The notes under the pieces: model-generated
The model's database searches: none
What the model was told of the DNA's origin: nothing
The model's input: the letters and a program-made list of their open reading frames with translations, nothing else
Translations under genes and position numbers: made by a program
Shown here: piece by piece, positions 1-7,758 of the stretch
Layout of the letters: every line of letters starts with the position of its first letter
Numbering within the stretch: position 1 is the first letter of the stretch
Origin: Bacteroidales bacterium UBA5762
GTDB taxonomy: Bacteria > Bacteroidota > Bacteroidia > Bacteroidales > TTA-H9
Assembly (NCBI GenBank): GCA_002418865.1
Contig: DIEY01000013.1
Coordinates: forward strand, 1 to 17,718
Reading direction: 5' to 3'
Length of the DNA stretch: 17,718 nt

Positions 1-16
1 TTAAATCAATAACACA

Positions 17-895
17 GTGAAAAAACATCTCATAACTTCATTTTCAGCCGTAATATCAGCCAGCTTGCTAATACTGATATACGTTGGCTGTGATAAAGTA
101 GATGCCCCTTATCTTGAACATACACAGACCTATCTCGATACAGCTCAGACATCAGATACAACCTACAAAAAAATTGTATTGCTCGAAGATTTTACCGGGC
201 ATAAATGTGTAAATTGCCCTGAAGCCGCTCAACTGGCAAAGAATCTTCAATTAGCCCACACTAATCAAATCGTTTTAATAGGTATTCACGCAGGATTTTT
301 CGCAGTACCCGATCAATCGGGTCTATATACAGCTGATTATCGTTGTCCCGAAGGAACTTCATTAAACGATTACTTCAACATTATGCAATATCCTACCGGG
401 ATCGTCAATCGAAAAGCTTTCGAAGGAAAAATAAGGCTTTTACCCACAAGTTGGGAATCGGCTATTAATGCGGAATTGCAACAAGACCCCGTTGCATTCA
501 TCCAAATCGAAAATATATATAACCCTCAAAATCGTAATCTTCAAATTAAAACAGATATTAAAATTCTTCAAGATCTTGAAGGAGAATATTCTTATACACT
601 TTATTTGATCGAAAATCATCTTACTTCTGCTCAAAAAAACAATAATGCATCAGTAGGGCCTGTACCTGATATAATCGACTATATACACAATCATGTGTTA
701 AGAACTTCTATCAATGGGATTTGGGGAGAAACCTTATTGCCAATAAATGGTTTTGTAAAAGGCGAGAACATACAATTGGTGCATAACCTGGTAGTTAGCC
801 AAGAATGGAATGCTGCTCAATGTCAAGTAGTTGCCTTCATAAGCAAATCTGATAGCCATGAAGTTATACAAGCCGCAGAAAAAAGCATAGAATAA
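17..895 (+). CDS. Omp28-related lipoprotein with thioredoxin-like CxxC motif
   Basis: This 292-residue protein resembles the Omp28-related outer membrane lipoproteins of Bacteroidota. The N-terminus has a basic start, a hydrophobic stretch (about residues 7-24) and a lipobox-like IYVGC with the lipidation cysteine at 25, so it should be a lipid-anchored envelope protein. Residues 53-75 carry DFTGHKCVNCPEA, a thioredoxin-type CxxC pair (Cys64, Cys67). The rest looks like a thioredoxin-like domain followed by a beta-rich C-terminal part. The start is GTG: an in-frame TAA lies at 2-4 and no ATG lies between, so the protein is complete unless the true start is a later codon. The dsbD-type gene follows after 60 bases on the same strand, and its C-terminal domain has nearly the same CVNC motif, which suggests electron transfer between the two. 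That link is inferred. The family call is fairly secure; the substrate is unknown. Confidence 0.82.
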   Translation: MKKHLITSFSAVISASLLILIYVGCDKVDAPYLEHTQTYLDTAQTSDTTYKKIVLLEDFTGHKCVNCPEAAQLAKNLQLAHTNQIVLIGIHAGFFAVPDQSGLYTADYRCPEGTSLNDYFNIMQYPTGIVNRKAFEGKIRLLPTSWESAINAELQQDPVAFIQIENIYNPQNRNLQIKTDIKILQDLEGEYSYTLYLIENHLTSAQKNNNASVGPVPDIIDYIHNHVLRTSINGIWGETLLPINGFVKGENIQLVHNLVVSQEWNAAQCQVVAFISKSDSHEVIQAAEKSIE

Positions 896-955
896 AACAC
901 ATTTTGTCTTTAATTGTTATATTTTCCAACAGTTTACGAACATTAGAACAATAGT

Positions 956-3061
956 ATGAATAGAAGATTTATTGTAATTCTTTTGGGGTTTATAGTTTTT
1001 TTAGGTCCATTTTCACAAAATTATGCCCAGATACTTGATCCCGTAAAATGGAGTTTTTCATCACAAAGAATAAGCTCCGATGAATTCGAATTGAATTTTA
1101 CTGCCAAGATCGAGAAGAACTGGCATCTATATTCGCAATATATACCTGAAGGAGGGCCCATTCCGACGACGTTTACCTTTGAACCTTCTCCCAATTACAA
1201 ACTGATAGGCAAGACTATCGAGCCTAAGCCGCATAAAATGTTTGATCGGAATTTTGAAATGGAGGTGCAATATTTTGATGGACAGGCTGTTTTCAAGCAA
1301 AGGATCAAATCACTTACTCAGCAAAGCTTTAATGTTAGAGGAACGGTTGAGTTTATGGCATGTGATGATTCTCGCTGTATACCGCCTGTGGAGGTCGATT
1401 TTGATTTTGCTTTATCAGCTTCGCCTGAATCGGATCAAGCTATTGTTGGCATCCAAAATACAGAAACCACACCCAAAGAAAATGTTGATTCAAGCACAGC
1501 ATCAATTGCCAAAATTTATAACTCAACTCCTCTTACCGATACTTCTACTTTAAGTGCGTCTCCTTCAAAAGAAGAGGCAGAAAGCTCCGGCTTATGGGTA
1601 TTCTTTTGGATATCTTTTCTTGGAGGATTAGTTGCTATCTTAACTCCCTGCGTTTTTCCCATGATTCCGATGACTGTGAGCTTTTTCATGCATGATGAAG
1701 AAAACAAGAAAAAAGCGAGACGTCAGGCATTTATTTATGGTTTGAGTATCATTCTCATTTATACAATTGTAGGAACTATAGTGGCTCTGACTTTAGGTCC
1801 AAATTTTGCAAACTTCCTTAGCACTCATTGGCTGCCTAATTTGTTCTTTTTTATCATTTTCATGGTCTTTGCTGCTTCTTTCTTTGGAGCTTTCGAGCTT
1901 ACTCTTCCCAGCTGGATGGTGAATAAAGCCGATCAGAATGCTGAAAAGGGTGGATTCTTAGGTCCATTTTTCATGGCATTCACCCTTGTTCTGGTATCTT
2001 TTTCATGCACTGCCCCAATTGTAGGTACAATCTTAGTGGCCTCGGCCAGTGGAGAAATTCTTAAACCTATTATCGGAATGGTGGGATTCGGCTTGGCTTT
2101 TGCTCTTCCATTCACTCTTTTTGCCCTATTCCCTTCATGGTTGAGTTCTTTGCCTAAATCGGGCGGTTGGCTCAATTCAGTTAAAGTAGTGTTGGGTTTT
2201 ATCGAAGTGGCCTTTGGATTAAAATTTCTCAGCGTGGCCGATCAAACTTATCATTGGGGCATTCTTGACCGCGAAATTTATATCGCTATCTGGATAGTCG
2301 TATTCACTTTAATGGGATTTTATCTTTTGGGTAAAATTCGCTTTAAACATGACGATGAAGTCCATCATATCGGAGTAGGCCGCTTAACTCTCGTGATCGC
2401 AACTTTCTCTTTCGTAATTTATTTACTACCCGGAATGTGGGGTGCACCCCTCAAAGCACTCTCAGGTTATTTACCTCCTCAGTCTTCACACGATTTCGAT
2501 TTAAATCAAATCATCAGAGAAAATGTAAGCGCTAATTTTAATGCACTCCCACGAATAAATGCCACGACAACCCCGTCAGAACAATGCGATAAACCTAAGT
2601 ATGCCGACATCTTCCATTTGCCACATGGACTCGAAGGATATTTCGATTATGAACAAGGTTTAGCTTGCGCAAAAAAATTAAATAAACCCATTTTCATCGA
2701 CTTTACTGGTCATGGCTGCGTAAATTGTCGCGAAATGGAAGCTCGTGTATGGTCCGATCCAAAAGTTCTACAAAGACTGAGAAATGATTTTGTAATCATC
2801 GCTCTGTATGTTGACGATAAAACTCCTTTACCTGAGGATGAATGGGTAGTATCATCTTACGATGGAAAGGTAAAAAAAACAATAGGTAAAAAATATGCCG
2901 ATTTTCAAATTTCAAGATTCAACGTGAATGCTCAGCCTTATTACGTCATCTTGGACACCAACGGCCAACCTTTGATCCCGCCTAAGGCGTATGATTTGAA
3001 TATCGATAATTTTATTAGCTTTCTCGAAGCAGGCAAACAAGCTTTCTACAAAATAAATTGA
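956..3061 (+). CDS. dsbD: Thiol:disulfide interchange protein DsbD (cytochrome c biogenesis/thiol reductase)
   Basis: This 701-residue protein has the three-part DsbD layout, moving reducing power from cytoplasmic thioredoxin across the inner membrane to envelope proteins. A signal peptide (about 1-24) is followed by a DsbD-alpha domain (about 25-155) with its cysteine pair in ACDDSRCIPP (Cys136, Cys141). A low-complexity Ser/Thr-rich linker follows (about 155-210). The CcdA-like membrane domain (about 213-500, roughly eight helices) has Cys232 in LTPCVFPMIP and Cys351 in SFSCTAPIVG, matching the paired membrane cysteines of the family. The C-terminal thioredoxin-like domain has GHGCVNCREME (Cys588, Cys591). 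All six working cysteines are present, so it should be active. The Cys pair of the first domain is spaced by four residues, as I recall for Bacteroidota members; E. coli has five. The upstream lipoprotein with the same CVNC motif is a plausible client. Confidence 0.93.
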   Translation: MNRRFIVILLGFIVFLGPFSQNYAQILDPVKWSFSSQRISSDEFELNFTAKIEKNWHLYSQYIPEGGPIPTTFTFEPSPNYKLIGKTIEPKPHKMFDRNFEMEVQYFDGQAVFKQRIKSLTQQSFNVRGTVEFMACDDSRCIPPVEVDFDFALSASPESDQAIVGIQNTETTPKENVDSSTASIAKIYNSTPLTDTSTLSASPSKEEAESSGLWVFFWISFLGGLVAILTPCVFPMIPMTVSFFMHDEENKKKARRQAFIYGLSIILIYTIVGTIVALTLGPNFANFLSTHWLPNLFFFIIFMVFAASFFGAFELTLPSWMVNKADQNAEKGGFLGPFFMAFTLVLVSFSCTAPIVGTILVASASGEILKPIIGMVGFGLAFALPFTLFALFPSWLSSLPKSGGWLNSVKVVLGFIEVAFGLKFLSVADQTYHWGILDREIYIAIWIVVFTLMGFYLLGKIRFKHDDEVHHIGVGRLTLVIATFSFVIYLLPGMWGAPLKALSGYLPPQSSHDFDLNQIIRENVSANFNALPRINATTTPSEQCDKPKYADIFHLPHGLEGYFDYEQGLACAKKLNKPIFIDFTGHGCVNCREMEARVWSDPKVLQRLRNDFVIIALYVDDKTPLPEDEWVVSSYDGKVKKTIGKKYADFQISRFNVNAQPYYVILDTNGQPLIPPKAYDLNIDNFISFLEAGKQAFYKIN

Positions 3062-3466
3062 GATGATCCTGACTTTGTAAAATTTACCTCAAAGATGATT
3101 CTCAGTTTTCTGAGAGCTTGTGGTGTCTTGTCCTTTAATGAATTTATCTTACTCTACCACTCGAATGGATAACTGTTGAAATAGTAAAACAACATGTCCT
3201 TTATATATTATAGCAATTCTCCAATAGCAAAAGCTAAAATGACTTACTAATGAGCTTCAAAATGTTTCATTATCAAGGCAGTATAATCTACCAATAATTG
3301 CTCGTACAAGGAAGAAAATCCATATTTTTTTGACTTTTAATAAAGAGATAGCAGCCTACTTGCATAGCTATACCTTCACCGATTCTATAAATTTATCTTT
3401 TCCGATAATCCTGTTAAACTCGAAAAACAACTGCTTTCGAAAAACTCATCAAATCAAGTCTTTATA
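3062..3466. other. Gene-free stretch with possible decayed coding fragments
   Basis: No intact gene is visible in these 405 bases. On the minus strand, three short open stretches follow one another in different frames. One ends at a TAG at 3368-3370 and includes FNRIIGKDKFIESVKV. A second reads IGEGIAMQVGCYLFIKS. A third, from about 3336 to the TAG at 3247-3249, reads KSKKYGFSSLYEQLLVDYTA and continues IMKHFEAH. The shift between the last two lies at a run of seven A (minus strand). This is what a frameshifted gene remnant downstream of the kinase gene might look like, but the composition alone does not prove coding. A small hairpin (TCTCAG-TTTT-CTGAGA, 3100-3115) lies downstream of dsbD without a T-run, so I do not call it a terminator. 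Confidence 0.3.
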
Positions 3467-4108
3467 TTAAGCCTTAGCAGGTATTACTTTATACTCAGGT
3501 GTCACTAATAGATGAGCTAAAGGTTTCAAGGCTTGAACCATTTTATGTTCTTGCTCGAGTACTCGTGCACGATATTCATTTTCGGGCTCTTTTCCTCTAA
3601 CAACCTGGGCTTTTTTTGTTTCGTGATAAGTGAGTTCTATAAAAACATTCAAGTGAGTGCCTTCGGTTTTTATGGCGTAAAGTCCATCAATAATTAAAGC
3701 ATCAATTGGGTTAAAATCGGTGATCAATTGATCGACTTGTTCGGTAATTAAATCTACGCATGGCATGGTGGCTATCTTACCTTGCCTAAATTCATCTATA
3801 TTTCGATAGATGCTATTCCAGTCGTATTCATTGTACCCAACCACAGTTTCTATTCCGTGCTGCATTCTCCATTCTTTGCGCTCCAAAGGATGAATACGAT
3901 AGTAGTTATCGCTATGCAGTATCTTGGTAAGAATGCCATTTGCTCTGAGTTCTTTTGCCAGCACATGCGAAAGTTCCGACTTTCCACCACCCGATTCTCC
4001 ACTTATGGCTATAATCATCTTGGGCTGACGAATTTCGAGCACCTTCTGCAAAATACTTGCAGCTGCCTCACGATGCATATCCGTAATTAATAATACGTCT
4101 CCTAACAT
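3467..4108 (-). CDS. Uridine kinase-like P-loop kinase
   Basis: This 213-residue protein has the fold features of the uridine kinase/phosphoribulokinase family. The Walker A loop is GESGGGKS (residues 37-44), followed by HSDNYYR (65-71), the usual position of the DxYY substrate-site motif, and YDWNSI (95-100). IIDGLYA (139-145) stands where uridine kinases have the Walker B-like E/D-G-x-Y. The conserved arginines near the C-terminus (VVRGKEP, EYRARVLEQEHK) match the family lid and end region. It lacks the uracil phosphoribosyltransferase or TGS domains found in some relatives, and starts with a 30-residue extension before the P-loop. The substrate could be a nucleoside, but related Bacteroidota proteins are mostly uncharacterised, so I give no gene symbol. 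A promoter-like pair lies just upstream (4128-4158). It is transcribed away from dsbD's end, and no partner gene is obvious. Confidence 0.75.
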   Translation of the reverse strand: MLGDVLLITDMHREAAASILQKVLEIRQPKMIIAISGESGGGKSELSHVLAKELRANGILTKILHSDNYYRIHPLERKEWRMQHGIETVVGYNEYDWNSIYRNIDEFRQGKIATMPCVDLITEQVDQLITDFNPIDALIIDGLYAIKTEGTHLNVFIELTYHETKKAQVVRGKEPENEYRARVLEQEHKMVQALKPLAHLLVTPEYKVIPAKA

Positions 4109-4127
4109 TTTCTCTTGTTTTACAAGA

Positions 4128-4158
4128 CAAAAATAAGGTACTTATCTATATTCTACAA
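4128..4158 (-). promoter_or_regulatory. Bacteroidota-type promoter for the P-loop kinase gene
   Basis: On the minus strand, TTG (4156-4158), 20 bases and TATTTTTG (4128-4135) fit the Bacteroidota -33/-7 pattern TTG...TAnnTTTG. It lies about 20 bases before the ATG at 4108. The match is by eye. Confidence 0.5.
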
Positions 4159-4189
4159 CTCTCAGAATTGAACAAGCTTATTAATGAAT

Positions 4190-5188
4190 TTAATACAAAA
4201 CATGAAAAACCACTTTACCTTTTGAATTAAATTCGAGAGTTGGTGCAGGGACTTTAATAATATTCAAGGTTTCGAGAAATAGCTTTAAAAATTTCGATTT
4301 TGTTTTAATACGCCTTAAATCGATATCAGGCGAGATGAAAAATCTGCGGTAGCGTTCTATATCGTTTCTATCATGTAAAACTCCGTTCTCATCGGTCCAT
4401 ATATTGTTAAAACCTCCGTACATATTGGCTGCTCCGTAACCAAGGGCTAAATTCAGCCATTTAGGTTGTCCAAACGACAGTCCGAATGAAGCAGGATTAA
4501 TGCTCAGCCAAACGTTTAATGCATTATAATCTTTCAGCAAGCGTTCTGGAAGGGTTGTTCCATAAAGATCGTGAGCTCTTTGAGTGAGTTCGCCTTTGGG
4601 ATAATCAGGGAAATGATAATTGATTTTTAATCGCATTCGTTGCTCATTCCATAACACTTCCTGTGTAGTCATCAAAGCAGAGCCCAAAAAATTGGCCGCT
4701 ATATCACTCCATGAAGCTCCCCATTTGGCTGAGAAACCATCGAAAACTTCAATGGTATTTTGTAACATAAAGGCCGTTATTCCAGCATATATTGCTGCAG
4801 ACTTCGGTTTCATTCCCGCCCAGCGAAAAACATGCTGAAGATAATAAGCCTCTAAATAGGGTGTAACGGCGTGTCCCGCCTTATCTATTTGTAACCATTC
4901 TTTAGAATCATCAAAAAAATGAAATGATGACCGAGGATACCCCTCATACCATAAATAATTCAAACCAACGAGTGTTGCTCCATACAGCAAAGTCCCTCCA
5001 CCAACAATGTACTTCATTCTTTGAGGATTATATTCGCTTGCAGGTTCCCACCAATGACTCGATTTAACAGTATCTTCCTCATTGATGACATTTTCTTGAA
5101 AGTATAAAGAATCATTTAAAACATAAGAGTATGAAATGGTAGGGGGAAAAAATATCAAGATAATAGCAAGGTAGTTAAGCTTTGGCAC
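4190..5188 (-). CDS. DUF2279 family envelope protein
   Basis: This 332-residue protein looks like the DUF2279 (YfiM-like) family, whose role is unknown. A signal peptide is likely at 1-22 (KLNYLAIILIFF...ISYSYV). A hydrophobic segment at about 60-80 (IVGGGTLLYGATLVGLNYLW) precedes the family core. The core has WLQIDKAGHAVTPY (98-111), then EVFDGFSAKWGASWSDIAAN (147-166) with the invariant-looking Asp, His, Glu and Gly/Trp residues. After about residue 200 comes a region with repeated aromatic and hydrophobic stretches that may form beta-strands, ending in KVVFHVLY, an aromatic-terminated strand as often seen in outer membrane proteins. A -7-like box TACTTTTG lies at 5216-5223, with no good -33 partner. 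Family assignment is good; the membrane in which it sits is not settled by sequence. Confidence 0.75.
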   Translation of the reverse strand: MPKLNYLAIILIFFPPTISYSYVLNDSLYFQENVINEEDTVKSSHWWEPASEYNPQRMKYIVGGGTLLYGATLVGLNYLWYEGYPRSSFHFFDDSKEWLQIDKAGHAVTPYLEAYYLQHVFRWAGMKPKSAAIYAGITAFMLQNTIEVFDGFSAKWGASWSDIAANFLGSALMTTQEVLWNEQRMRLKINYHFPDYPKGELTQRAHDLYGTTLPERLLKDYNALNVWLSINPASFGLSFGQPKWLNLALGYGAANMYGGFNNIWTDENGVLHDRNDIERYRRFFISPDIDLRRIKTKSKFLKLFLETLNIIKVPAPTLEFNSKGKVVFHVLY

Positions 5189-5215
5189 TCTTGTCCTTTA
5201 ATTAGGATGATGAGC

Positions 5216-5223
5216 CAAAAGTA
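5216..5223 (-). promoter_or_regulatory. Possible -7 promoter element for the DUF2279 gene
   Basis: The minus strand reads TACTTTTG, a full match to TAnnTTTG, 27 bases before the ATG at 5188. The expected -33 position falls inside the Hsp20 terminator and has no TTG, so only half the promoter is recognisable. Confidence 0.35.
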
Positions 5224-5233
5224 GTGAATTTAT

Positions 5234-5265
5234 AATAAAAAAAGAGCCCCAACTGAAGGGGCTCT
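5234..5265 (-). terminator. Rho-independent terminator of the Hsp20 gene
   Basis: On the minus strand, AGAGCCCC (5258-5265) pairs with GGGGCTCT (5243-5250) across a 7-base loop, followed by a run of seven T. It lies 18 bases past the Hsp20 stop codon and should separate Hsp20 transcription from the DUF2279 gene downstream. Confidence 0.85.
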
Positions 5266-5283
5266 CATAAATCACCAAAAGCA

Positions 5284-5715
5284 TTATGAAATTTTAATCT
5301 GGCGGGAAGGTTTCTCTTTGGCTTCTTCTCTCTTGGGGATGTGTATGTTGAGAATACCATCCTTATGAGAAGCCGAAATTTTATCAAAATCTACAATGTC
5401 GGGAAGCGTAAAGCTTCTTTCAAATGCCGTATAAGAGAATTCCCGCCTACGATAGTTTTTCCCTTCATCTTCTTTCTTCTCTTCTTTTTCGGATGAAATG
5501 GTCAAAACATTATTGTGAACATCTATTTTGAAATCTTCCTTAGATAAGCCTGGAGCAGCTACCTCAATTTCGAATGCTTCACCACTTTCGGCAATGTTTA
5601 CAGCAGGAATATCAAATCCTATTGATTTCCCAAAGAAATCCGATAATAAGTTCTTGCCAAAGAATTCATCTGATAATGAAGGGAATAACAGCGAATTACG
5701 TAATGTGGGTAACAT
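5284..5715 (-). CDS. Hsp20/alpha-crystallin small heat shock protein
   Basis: This 143-residue protein is a small heat shock protein: an ATP-independent cytoplasmic chaperone that holds unfolding proteins as large oligomers. A short Phe-rich N-terminal arm (about 1-35: LFPSLSDEFFGKNLLSDFFG) leads into the alpha-crystallin domain (about 37-130). The domain starts PAVNIAESGEAFEIEVAAPG, and has the hallmark A-x-x-x-(D/N)-G-(I/V)-L as ASHKDGILNIHIP. The C-terminal tail ends QIKIS, containing the I-x-I motif used for oligomer contacts. Length is normal. Unlike its neighbours it has a strong Shine-Dalgarno sequence (AAGGAGG, 5724-5730), which sets the start at 5715. It has its own terminator, so it is probably monocistronic. 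Heat induction is usual for the family, but no heat-shock operator was recognised here. Confidence 0.93.
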   Translation of the reverse strand: MLPTLRNSLLFPSLSDEFFGKNLLSDFFGKSIGFDIPAVNIAESGEAFEIEVAAPGLSKEDFKIDVHNNVLTISSEKEEKKEDEGKNYRRREFSYTAFERSFTLPDIVDFDKISASHKDGILNIHIPKREEAKEKPSRQIKIS

Positions 5716-5723
5716 TTCTCAAT

Positions 5724-5730
5724 CCTCCTT
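5724..5730 (-). promoter_or_regulatory. Strong ribosome binding site of Hsp20
   Basis: The minus strand reads AAGGAGG, eight bases before ATG. It is a near-perfect Shine-Dalgarno sequence. No other gene in this window has one this strong, and such sites are uncommon in Bacteroidota. Confidence 0.8.
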
Positions 5731-5815
5731 TCTTTTTTATTTTTTTAATTTCACTTTGCTCTACTCAAAATTTATTCCAACCCTTTTCTGGAGGTTTAAA
5801 ATTCATTTTATATGA

Positions 5816-5848
5816 CAAAGTATCGCATTTTATGGCCAAAAATCAAAA
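5816..5848 (-). promoter_or_regulatory. Possible Hsp20 promoter
   Basis: The minus strand reads TACTTTG (5816-5822), one base shorter than TAnnTTTG, with a TTTTG at 5844-5848 about 21 bases upstream. If used, the leader would be roughly 95 bases long. This is a weak match made by eye. Confidence 0.3.
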
Positions 5849-5901
5849 AATTTCTGACATTTTGTCTTATTTCCAGAAAAAAATTAATATTGCAGAAAAT
5901 T

Positions 5902-7602
5902 TTACTGCTTTATCAGTTTAAAAGCATTAAATCCTGATGGATAAGATATTTGAAGAATGTAAAGCCCTGATTTTAATTCTCTCAATTGTTCAGTAAGATA
6001 GAAATAGGTATGATATCCGTTGAAAACTTTTTGCTGTAATAGTTTACCCTGAGTATTTAATAATGAAACGGTAATGTACTCGTTGGTTCTCATCTCGTTC
6101 TTAATCATCAGTTTGTCAAAGAAAATCGTTGGGTAAACAATGAAACGATCATGAATGGGAAGTTCATTTTCACCCACGGAGAGGGTTTGTGAAGCAGCCA
6201 AGAAATCGGGTATGCCATAACCCAATAAAGAATCTGGTTGATGAGATTGAGAAGCAGTTTCCATCACAGCGTTCATAAGAGACATGTTATTATTATTCAA
6301 ATGAGCCTGCCATAAACATGCCATGCATCCAGCTATTAAAGGAGAGGAAAAGGAAGTACCACTTCCATAGGTTACGTTGCCATAAACATCAACTACGGCA
6401 GTACCTTGTCCCATGGCAGCCACATTAGGTTTGATACGGCCATCGTAAGTTGGGCCTGTTGAACTGAAGGAAGCATAATATCCCCAACGGTCAACTGCAC
6501 CAATGCTAAAAACGCTGTCCCCATCAGCTGGGGCTCCAATGTAATGCCATGTAGAACTGCCACTATTACCTGCACTGTTGACTACTATCATACCTTTTAT
6601 TGCGGCTATATCGGCTCCTCTAGTAGAAATAGCAGTATTTCCGTCCATATCGACATAGGTATGATTTTGAGAAGGATCGTCAAAAGTGGTATATCCCAAA
6701 GAGGAGTTAATGATATCTGCTCCTATGCTATCGGCTAATTCGGCCCCTGTTACCCAATTGTATTCCTCAATGACGTATTCCGAAGCATCATCTTCGGTGC
6801 GAATAAGATAGTACAAAGCATGAGGAGCAGTGCCAACCATTTGGTCAGGAAGATTTGCCCCCATGATAGATAAAACATAAGCCCCATGAGGACTAATGTT
6901 CTGTGAGAAAATATCATTCCCATACTGAACGATATCTCTGTAACCCAAAATTCTTTCTTGTATCCAAAGGCTATCAAAGGCAGGATTTACATTTACCGAG
7001 TTAAAACCTGCATCCAGCAAAGCAATCATCATCTCATCGCCTTGGTATCCCATTTTGTGCAATTCATCTCCTTTAACCATGTGTATTTGTGTGTAAGCTT
7101 CCCCATAATTTAAATCATATGCCATATTCGATGATTTTGTGTGTAAAGACATCGATCTACCATTGATTTCATTGCTCATGGGATAATAATTTTCGAAAAG
7201 AATCTTATTAACTGGTCGAATGATATGGGTTTTGCGTTTCATCTTTTCGACTTTACTCACAAATTCAAGTTGTTCCACTTGTTCGACCAGTAAAGGATCC
7301 TCAGTCTGAAACACTACAAAATTGAGCCACTTTGAGGCATTCAAAACCTGCACCCCAACTTGTGCAATTTGTTCGATATATTGTGGAGTTACAGGCAAAT
7401 CTCTTTCATCTAAAGGAATATTGTAACGTGCTCTTCGATCCAGAGCTCTTTGAGAAAGAAATTCCGAAGGATTCGATAAACTATATGGATTGTTGGCTTT
7501 ATTCGACAACCACGCAACATATTTTTGAGGAGCAATCTGAGGGAAAGCACTTGAAGTGGCTATAATTAGAATGAATAAAAGCAGAAGTCGACGTGTCTTC
7601 AT
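5902..7602 (-). CDS. S8 family (subtilisin-like) serine protease with T9SS C-terminal sorting domain
   Basis: This 566-residue secreted protease has a signal peptide (1-21, ending SSAFPQ), a propeptide-like region (about 22-165) and the peptidase S8 domain (about 175-470). The catalytic triad is readable: Asp197 in IALLDAGF, His239 in SPHGAYVLS and Ser417 in GSGTSFSSP. The oxyanion Asn346 is in NSAGNSG. The His motif is HGAYV rather than the usual HGTHV. The last 80 residues (about 487-566) form a T9SS type A sorting domain: it begins FIVYPT and has the L-x-x-L-K-S-G-x-Y (RELKSGLYIL) pattern and a terminal FKLIKQ strand. The protein should therefore cross the outer membrane by T9SS and be anchored or released at the surface, with the tail removed. 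It stands alone as a transcription unit. The target is unknown. Confidence 0.93.
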   Translation of the reverse strand: MKTRRLLLLFILIIATSSAFPQIAPQKYVAWLSNKANNPYSLSNPSEFLSQRALDRRARYNIPLDERDLPVTPQYIEQIAQVGVQVLNASKWLNFVVFQTEDPLLVEQVEQLEFVSKVEKMKRKTHIIRPVNKILFENYYPMSNEINGRSMSLHTKSSNMAYDLNYGEAYTQIHMVKGDELHKMGYQGDEMMIALLDAGFNSVNVNPAFDSLWIQERILGYRDIVQYGNDIFSQNISPHGAYVLSIMGANLPDQMVGTAPHALYYLIRTEDDASEYVIEEYNWVTGAELADSIGADIINSSLGYTTFDDPSQNHTYVDMDGNTAISTRGADIAAIKGMIVVNSAGNSGSSTWHYIGAPADGDSVFSIGAVDRWGYYASFSSTGPTYDGRIKPNVAAMGQGTAVVDVYGNVTYGSGTSFSSPLIAGCMACLWQAHLNNNNMSLMNAVMETASQSHQPDSLLGYGIPDFLAASQTLSVGENELPIHDRFIVYPTIFFDKLMIKNEMRTNEYITVSLLNTQGKLLQQKVFNGYHTYFYLTEQLRELKSGLYILQISYPSGFNAFKLIKQ

Positions 7603-7678
7603 AATTAGTCATGGGGTTATAATTGATGATAAAGATAAGCTCGCATAGCAAGAATTCATCTTTTAAAAACTGAAAGGG

Positions 7679-7686
7679 CAAAGTTA
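7679..7686 (-). promoter_or_regulatory. Likely -7 promoter element for the S8 protease gene
   Basis: The minus strand reads TAACTTTG, a full match to TAnnTTTG, about 77 bases before the ATG at 7602. The -33 position has no clear TTG. It lies directly after the terminator-like hairpins, which fits a new transcription unit beginning here. Confidence 0.4.
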
Positions 7687-7705
7687 AGATTTTCTATACA
7701 GACAT

Positions 7706-7758
7706 AAAAAAACCGGCGCGTATCCCTACGCACCGGAAAAAAGTAATCAAAATTACTT
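7706..7758 (-). terminator. Tandem terminator-like hairpins
   Basis: On the minus strand, AAGTAAT-TTTG-ATTACTT (7741-7758) runs into a T-run. It is followed by a strong GC-rich hairpin, CCGGTGCGTA/TACGCGCCGG with one mismatch and a GGGA loop (7713-7736), then seven T. Both would stop transcription coming from the lipoprotein gene or from the gene-free stretch upstream of the protease. The GC-rich stem stands out in an AT-rich surrounding. Confidence 0.7.

Noticed and set aside
902..925. TTTTG and TATATTTT before dsbD as a promoter
   Set aside because: The spacing between the elements is only about 11 bases and the -7 box lacks the final G; dsbD may be co-transcribed with the lipoprotein gene.
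1242..1553. Reading frame overlapping dsbD in another frame, and similar frames elsewhere
   Set aside because: They lie inside well-identified genes, lack start signals and show no protein-like features beyond composition; they are shadows.
3100..3115. Hairpin TCTCAG-TTTT-CTGAGA downstream of dsbD as a terminator
   Set aside because: The stem is only six pairs and no T-run follows on either strand.
5892..5908. GCAG...CTGC stem at the end of the S8 protease gene as a terminator
   Set aside because: Four base pairs with an AT-only interior; it includes the stop codon and is too weak, although a T-rich stretch follows on the minus strand.
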